Positions 6,386 to 9,246 of a stretch of DNA of 9,246 nt are shown here, one piece after another. Position 1 is the stretch's first letter, and every line of letters begins with the position of its first letter. Origin of the DNA: an uncultured Bdellovibrio sp. (GTDB lineage Bacteria > Bdellovibrionota > Bdellovibrionia > Bdellovibrionales > Bdellovibrionaceae); assembly GCA_946480995.1 (NCBI GenBank), contig CAMLMF010000073.1, forward strand, positions 1-9,246, written 5' to 3'. The position numbers and the translations under genes are program-made. Under the pieces are notes generated by a model. It was not told where the DNA came from, did not search any database, and saw nothing but the letters and a program-made list of their open reading frames with translations.

Positions 6386-6419
6386 AAAAAGCCCCTAAGT
6401 TTTCACCTAGGGGCTTTTT
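6386..6419. terminator. Bidirectional terminator shared by brnTA and aconitase
   Basis: GCCCCTA (6391-6397) pairs with TAGGGGC (6408-6414). An A-run lies on the left (6386-6390) and a T-run on the right (6415-6419, then more T after one C). It works on both strands: directly after brnA rightward, and 27 bases after the aconitase stop leftward. Confidence 0.92.
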
Positions 6420-6446
6420 CTTTTTAGATTCTTTTGAACCCCGTAC

Positions 6447-8708
6447 CTACAGGCCGCGGATCAAGTTCAAAGCACTGCCTGCGCGGAACCATTTTAATTG
6501 TTCTGCGTTGTACGTGTGTTTCAACTCGATGTTTTCTGATGTGCCGTCTTGATGTTTCAAGATCATTTTCACAGGTTTACCTGGAGCTAGATCTTTTAAG
6601 TCAACTAGGCTTACTAGGTCTGTCTCTTGGATTTTTTCGTAATCTTTTGGATTTGCGAAAGTCAAAGCCAACACACCTTGTTTTTTCAAGTTTGTTTCAT
6701 GGATACGTGCGAATGATTTTGTGATCACCGCTGTGCCACCCAAGAATCTTGGCGACATCGCTGCGTGCTCACGAGAAGAACCTTCACCGTAGTTTTCATC
6801 ACCGATGATCACCCAACCGCGATTCGCTTTTTGGTATTGACGTGCCACTTGCGGGAACTCAATGCCACCTTGGCCAGTCAGCAAGTTTTTACCTTTACCG
6901 ATTTCGCCTGTGAATGCGTTATCTGCACCCAACAACATGTTGTTAGAAATGTTGTCCAAGTGACCACGATAGTTCAACCATTTACCGCCTGGAGAGATAT
7001 GATCCGTTGTACATTTGCCTTTTGCTTTCGCCAAAACCAAATTATCAACGAAGTCTTTACCATCCCATTTTGTGAACGGAGCAAGAAGTTGTAAACGCTC
7101 TGACGTCGGGCTGACGGCCACTTGCGCCTGCGCACCCGCTGGCTTTTGGTAACCTTCAGTGTCTGGGATGAAACCTTTTGCTGGAAGTTCTGGAGCTACT
7201 GGAGCTTGTAACTTCACTTTGCCTTTAGGTCCTTCAAGTTCGTCCGTCGCTGGATTGAAATCCAAACGTCCCGCAAGGCCCAATGCCATCACGATTTCTG
7301 GGGAACCGATGAATGCCAAAGTTTCTGGATTCGCATCGTTACGTGCGCGGAAGTTACGGTTGAAAGAAGTCACGATCGTGTTCTTTTCACCTGACTTCAC
7401 GTCATCACGGCGCCATTGACCGATACAAGGTCAGCACGCATTCGCAAGCACTGTCGCGCCCACTTCGTTGAATGTTGCCATTTGACCGTCGCGTTCAATA
7501 GTTTTTTGAATTTGTGTCGAACCTGGAGAAACCAAGAACGGTTGATTCATTTTCACACCGATATCCATCGCTTGTTTTGCTACGAATGCCGCGCGCCCGA
7601 TATCTTCGTAAGAAGAGTTCGTGCATGAACCGATAAGTGCTGAAGAGATTTTAACAGTGTAACCTTTTTCAGCCGCTTCTTTTTTCAAAGCAGAAATAGG
7701 ACGAGCCAAGTCTGGAGTATGCGGACCCACCAAGTGTGGTTCCAATGCTGACAAGTCGATTTCGTAAACTTCGTCGAAGTACTTACCAGGATTTGCCACA
7801 ACATCCGCATCCGCTGACAAGATGTCTTTGTGACCATCAGCCACTTTTGACAACTCTTCACGGCCTGTAGATTTCAAGTAAGCAGCCATGCGCTCGTCGT
7901 ATGGGAACACAGAGCAAGTTGCACCAAGCTCAGCACCCATGTTGGTGATTGTCGCTTTACCAGTACAAGAAATTGAGGAAGTGCCTTCACCGAAGTACTC
8001 AACGATTTTGTCTGTGCCACCTTTAACAGTCAGCATTCCGCAAAGTTTTAAGATCACGTCTTTCGCTGAAGCCCAACCTGTCAATTTGCCTTTTAAGTGC
8101 ACACCGATCAATTTTGGATTTTTAACTTCCCATGGAAGTCCTACCATCACGTCCGAAGCGTCAGATCCACCAACACCCACAGCACACATACCCAAACCAC
8201 CCGCATTTGGAGTGTGAGAATCTGTACCGATCATCAAACCACCTGGGAATGCATAGTTTTCCAAGATCACTTGATGGATGATTCCGGCGCCTGGTCTCCA
8301 GAAGCCGATGTTGTAACGAGAAGATGTCGTCGCCAAGAAATCAAAAACTTCTTTGTTCGACATGTTCGATGCTGTCATGTCTGCATCTTTGCCTTTGTAA
8401 GCTTGGATCAAGTGATCGCAGTGAACTGTTGAAGGAACTGCGGCTTCATCTTTTCCTGCAAGCATGAATTGCAACAACGCCATTTGTGCGGTCGCATCTT
8501 GCATTGCTACGCGGTCTGGTCTTAACAAAAGAAAACTTTCGCCACGAACTAATTCTTGATTTTGTGGATCATCCAAGTGACCGAACAAGATTTTTTCCGC
8601 CAACGTCAAAGGGCGGTTCAAGCGATTGCGAACTACAGCCAATCTTTCAGCTGTTTTTTTGTACACATTCTGCGCCATCTCTGGCGTAGTTTCGATTTTC
8701 GAAGCCAT
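6447..8708 (-). CDS. acn: Aconitate hydratase, mitochondrial type, with an in-frame TGA at codon 426
   Basis: Aconitase converts citrate to isocitrate in the cytoplasmic TCA cycle using a [4Fe-4S] cluster. The frame spans 753 codons, the usual length of the mitochondrial-type family, and resembles animal ACO2 closely. Cluster ligands are C362 (GSCTNSS), C425 (ANAC) and C428 (PCIGQW); the 63- and 3-residue spacings equal those of mammalian C358, C421 and C424. Substrate and catalytic positions RGHLDN (R581) and GSSREH (S644-R646) are present. Codon 426, glycine in the family, is TGA (7433-7431). No frameshift or other damage is visible. Terminated there, the product would lack one cluster ligand and the whole swivelling C-terminal domain, and would be inactive. 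No ribosome site supports restart at GTG 7400. The ATG at 8708 follows AGAAAGG (about 8723-8717). The stop is TAG, before a shared terminator. Confidence 0.95.
7417..7433 (-). other. In-frame TGA at the base of a small hairpin in aconitase
   Basis: On the minus strand TGA (7433-7431) is followed by CCT TGT ATC GGT CA. The stop forms the start of a perfect five-pair stem, TGACC (7433-7429) with GGTCA (7421-7417), around a seven-base loop. The stem can extend outwards, with one mismatch, two G-U pairs and a one-base bulge, through GCG (upstream) and CGC (downstream). The base after the stop is C, a context considered leaky for UGA in bacteria. The codon before it is TGC for ligand Cys425. Confidence 0.7.
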
Positions 8709-8737
8709 TAGTATTGCCTTTCTGTAGAGAACGCCCC

Positions 8738-8766
8738 ATCCTAATGAAAATCAGTTGAAAGCACAA
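8738..8766 (-). promoter_or_regulatory. Candidate sigma-70 promoter of aconitase
   Basis: On the minus strand TTGTGC (8766-8761) and TAGGAT (8743-8738) are separated by 17 bases. They match the -35 consensus at 3 of 6 positions and the -10 at 4 of 6. The start would lie about 23 bases before the AGAAAGG-led ATG at 8708. For the rightward cobB gene, TTGAAA at 8755-8760 is a possible -35, but its -10 is unclear. Confidence 0.4.
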
Positions 8767-8816
8767 TAAAAACACAGCGGTAGACGTTCTCGAAGCTCTA
8801 CTTTGCGCGAGGCGAA

Positions 8817-9246
8817 ATGGACTTAAGGCTTTTTAAGAACATCGTGATTCTGACAGGCGCAGGCATCTCTGCCGAGAGCGGCATTCGCACCTTTCGTGAC
8901 CAAGACGGCTTATGGGAAGAACATCGCATCGAAGACGTCGCCACACCTGAAGCATTTGCTCGGGACCCGGCCCTGGTGCAACGCTTTTACAACCTCCGCC
9001 GGGCGCAATTGAAAGATCCTCAGGTCCAGCCCAACGCGGCCCACTTAGCACTCGCAAAACTAGAAGAAATCTGGGAAGGAAACTTCCTGTTGGTCACACA
9101 AAATGTCGACAATCTGCATCGTCGCGCCGGCTCCAAAAACCTTTTGCATATGCATGGCCGCCTGGACCAGATTTTCTGTCAGTTTTGCGATGAAAAGGTA
9201 GAATGGACGGAAGATCTTTTGACCCAACACCCCTGCTCGTCTTGCG
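8817..9246 (+). CDS. cobB: NAD-dependent protein deacylase, CobB/SIRT5-like sirtuin, 3' end outside window
   Basis: The frame is open from ATG 8817 to the right edge and shows 143 residues, roughly the first 60 percent of a sirtuin. Sir2-family landmarks occur in order: [16 protein letters not shown] (13-28, NAD binding), TQNVDNLH (94-101), the catalytic histidine in HMHG (H113), and the zinc cysteines C121, C124, C140 and C143. The helix segment [10 protein letters not shown] carries Y58 and R61, the Tyr-x-x-Arg pair that in SIRT5 and E. coli CobB reads negatively charged acyl groups. Desuccinylase or demalonylase activity is therefore expected alongside deacetylation. The enzyme acts in the cytoplasm and releases nicotinamide and O-acyl-ADP-ribose. 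The start has AGG at 8810-8812 a few bases upstream. It is divergent to aconitase across 108 bases. Confidence 0.95.
   Translation, partial: MDLRLFKNIVILTGAGISAESGIRTFRDQDGLWEEHRIEDVATPEAFARDPALVQRFYNLRRAQLKDPQVQPNAAHLALAKLEEIWEGNFLLVTQNVDNLHRRAGSKNLLHMHGRLDQIFCQFCDEKVEWTEDLLTQHPCSSC

Noticed and set aside
6447..7400. Separate gene for the C-terminal part of aconitase
   Set aside because: The GTG at 7400 lacks a ribosome site and lies after the PCIGQW ligand motif, which would be left untranslated between the two parts.
7431..7433. Genome-wide UGA=Gly genetic code
   Set aside because: The genes ending at 4567 (+), 5232 (-) and 6146 (+) all terminate naturally at TGA with complete domains, so UGA is a normal stop in this genome.
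7395..7433. Selenocysteine insertion at the aconitase TGA
   Set aside because: The position is a structural glycine, not a redox cysteine, in known aconitases. The stem begins at the stop itself rather than at the spacing of a bacterial SECIS, and no selenocysteine genes are in view.
8833..9057. 74-codon minus-strand ORF
   Set aside because: Shadow of cobB, whose plus-strand frame carries all the sirtuin motifs.

Overview
The window looks like chromosomal DNA from a Bdellovibrio-like (Bdellovibrionota) bacterium. This is inferred from moderate GC, several short lysine-rich secreted proteins of no known family, a mitochondrial-type aconitase and a CobB-type sirtuin; no taxonomic marker gene is present. 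The layout is compact, with convergent genes that overlap or nearly touch and divergent pairs with short spacers.

Left part (1-5019). An FAD/NAD(P)-binding amine-oxidase-like flavoprotein enters from outside the window (2-1396, +). It overlaps the end of a convergent exported protein gene (1393-2634, -) by 4 bases. An 89-base spacer separates that gene from a divergent second exported protein (2724-3977, +), and both proteins appear to carry an SH3-like beta-rich N-terminal region and scattered cysteines. A DUF2007-like protein with two membrane helices follows (4049-4567, +). It runs tail-to-tail into a small secreted protein gene (4570-5019, -).

Middle part (5020-6430). A possible 30-codon ORF (5073-5165, +) sits before a bidirectional terminator (5186-5224). 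A six-cysteine secreted mini-protein lies on the minus strand (5232-5549). The 312 bases upstream of it carry no convincing protein gene. On the minus strand they can fold into a long end-to-end stem, with a competing terminator-like hairpin and a perfect TATAAT upstream, so they may be a small RNA or a regulatory leader. Next comes a BrnT/BrnA type II toxin-antitoxin pair (5862-6385, +), joined by an ATGA overlap. TACA/TGTA half-sites just upstream form a candidate BrnA operator. A strong bidirectional terminator (6386-6419) closes this operon and the aconitase operon facing it.

Right part (6447-9246). A full-length mitochondrial-type aconitase gene (8708 to 6447, -) is intact except for one in-frame TGA at 7431-7433. 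The TGA replaces the invariant glycine between two iron-sulfur ligand cysteines (ANAC-stop-PCIGQW). The spacing of all three cluster cysteines is exactly preserved and the sequence after the stop shows no decay. TGA is the normal stop of three other genes here, so a genome-wide UGA=Gly code is unlikely. A sequencing error, a very recent nonsense mutation and site-specific readthrough all remain open. A divergent CobB/SIRT5-like NAD-dependent deacylase (from 8817, +) runs off the right edge.

Most interesting: the in-frame stop in aconitase and its hairpin context, the structured region between the six-cysteine protein and brnTA, and the paired orphan secreted proteins.
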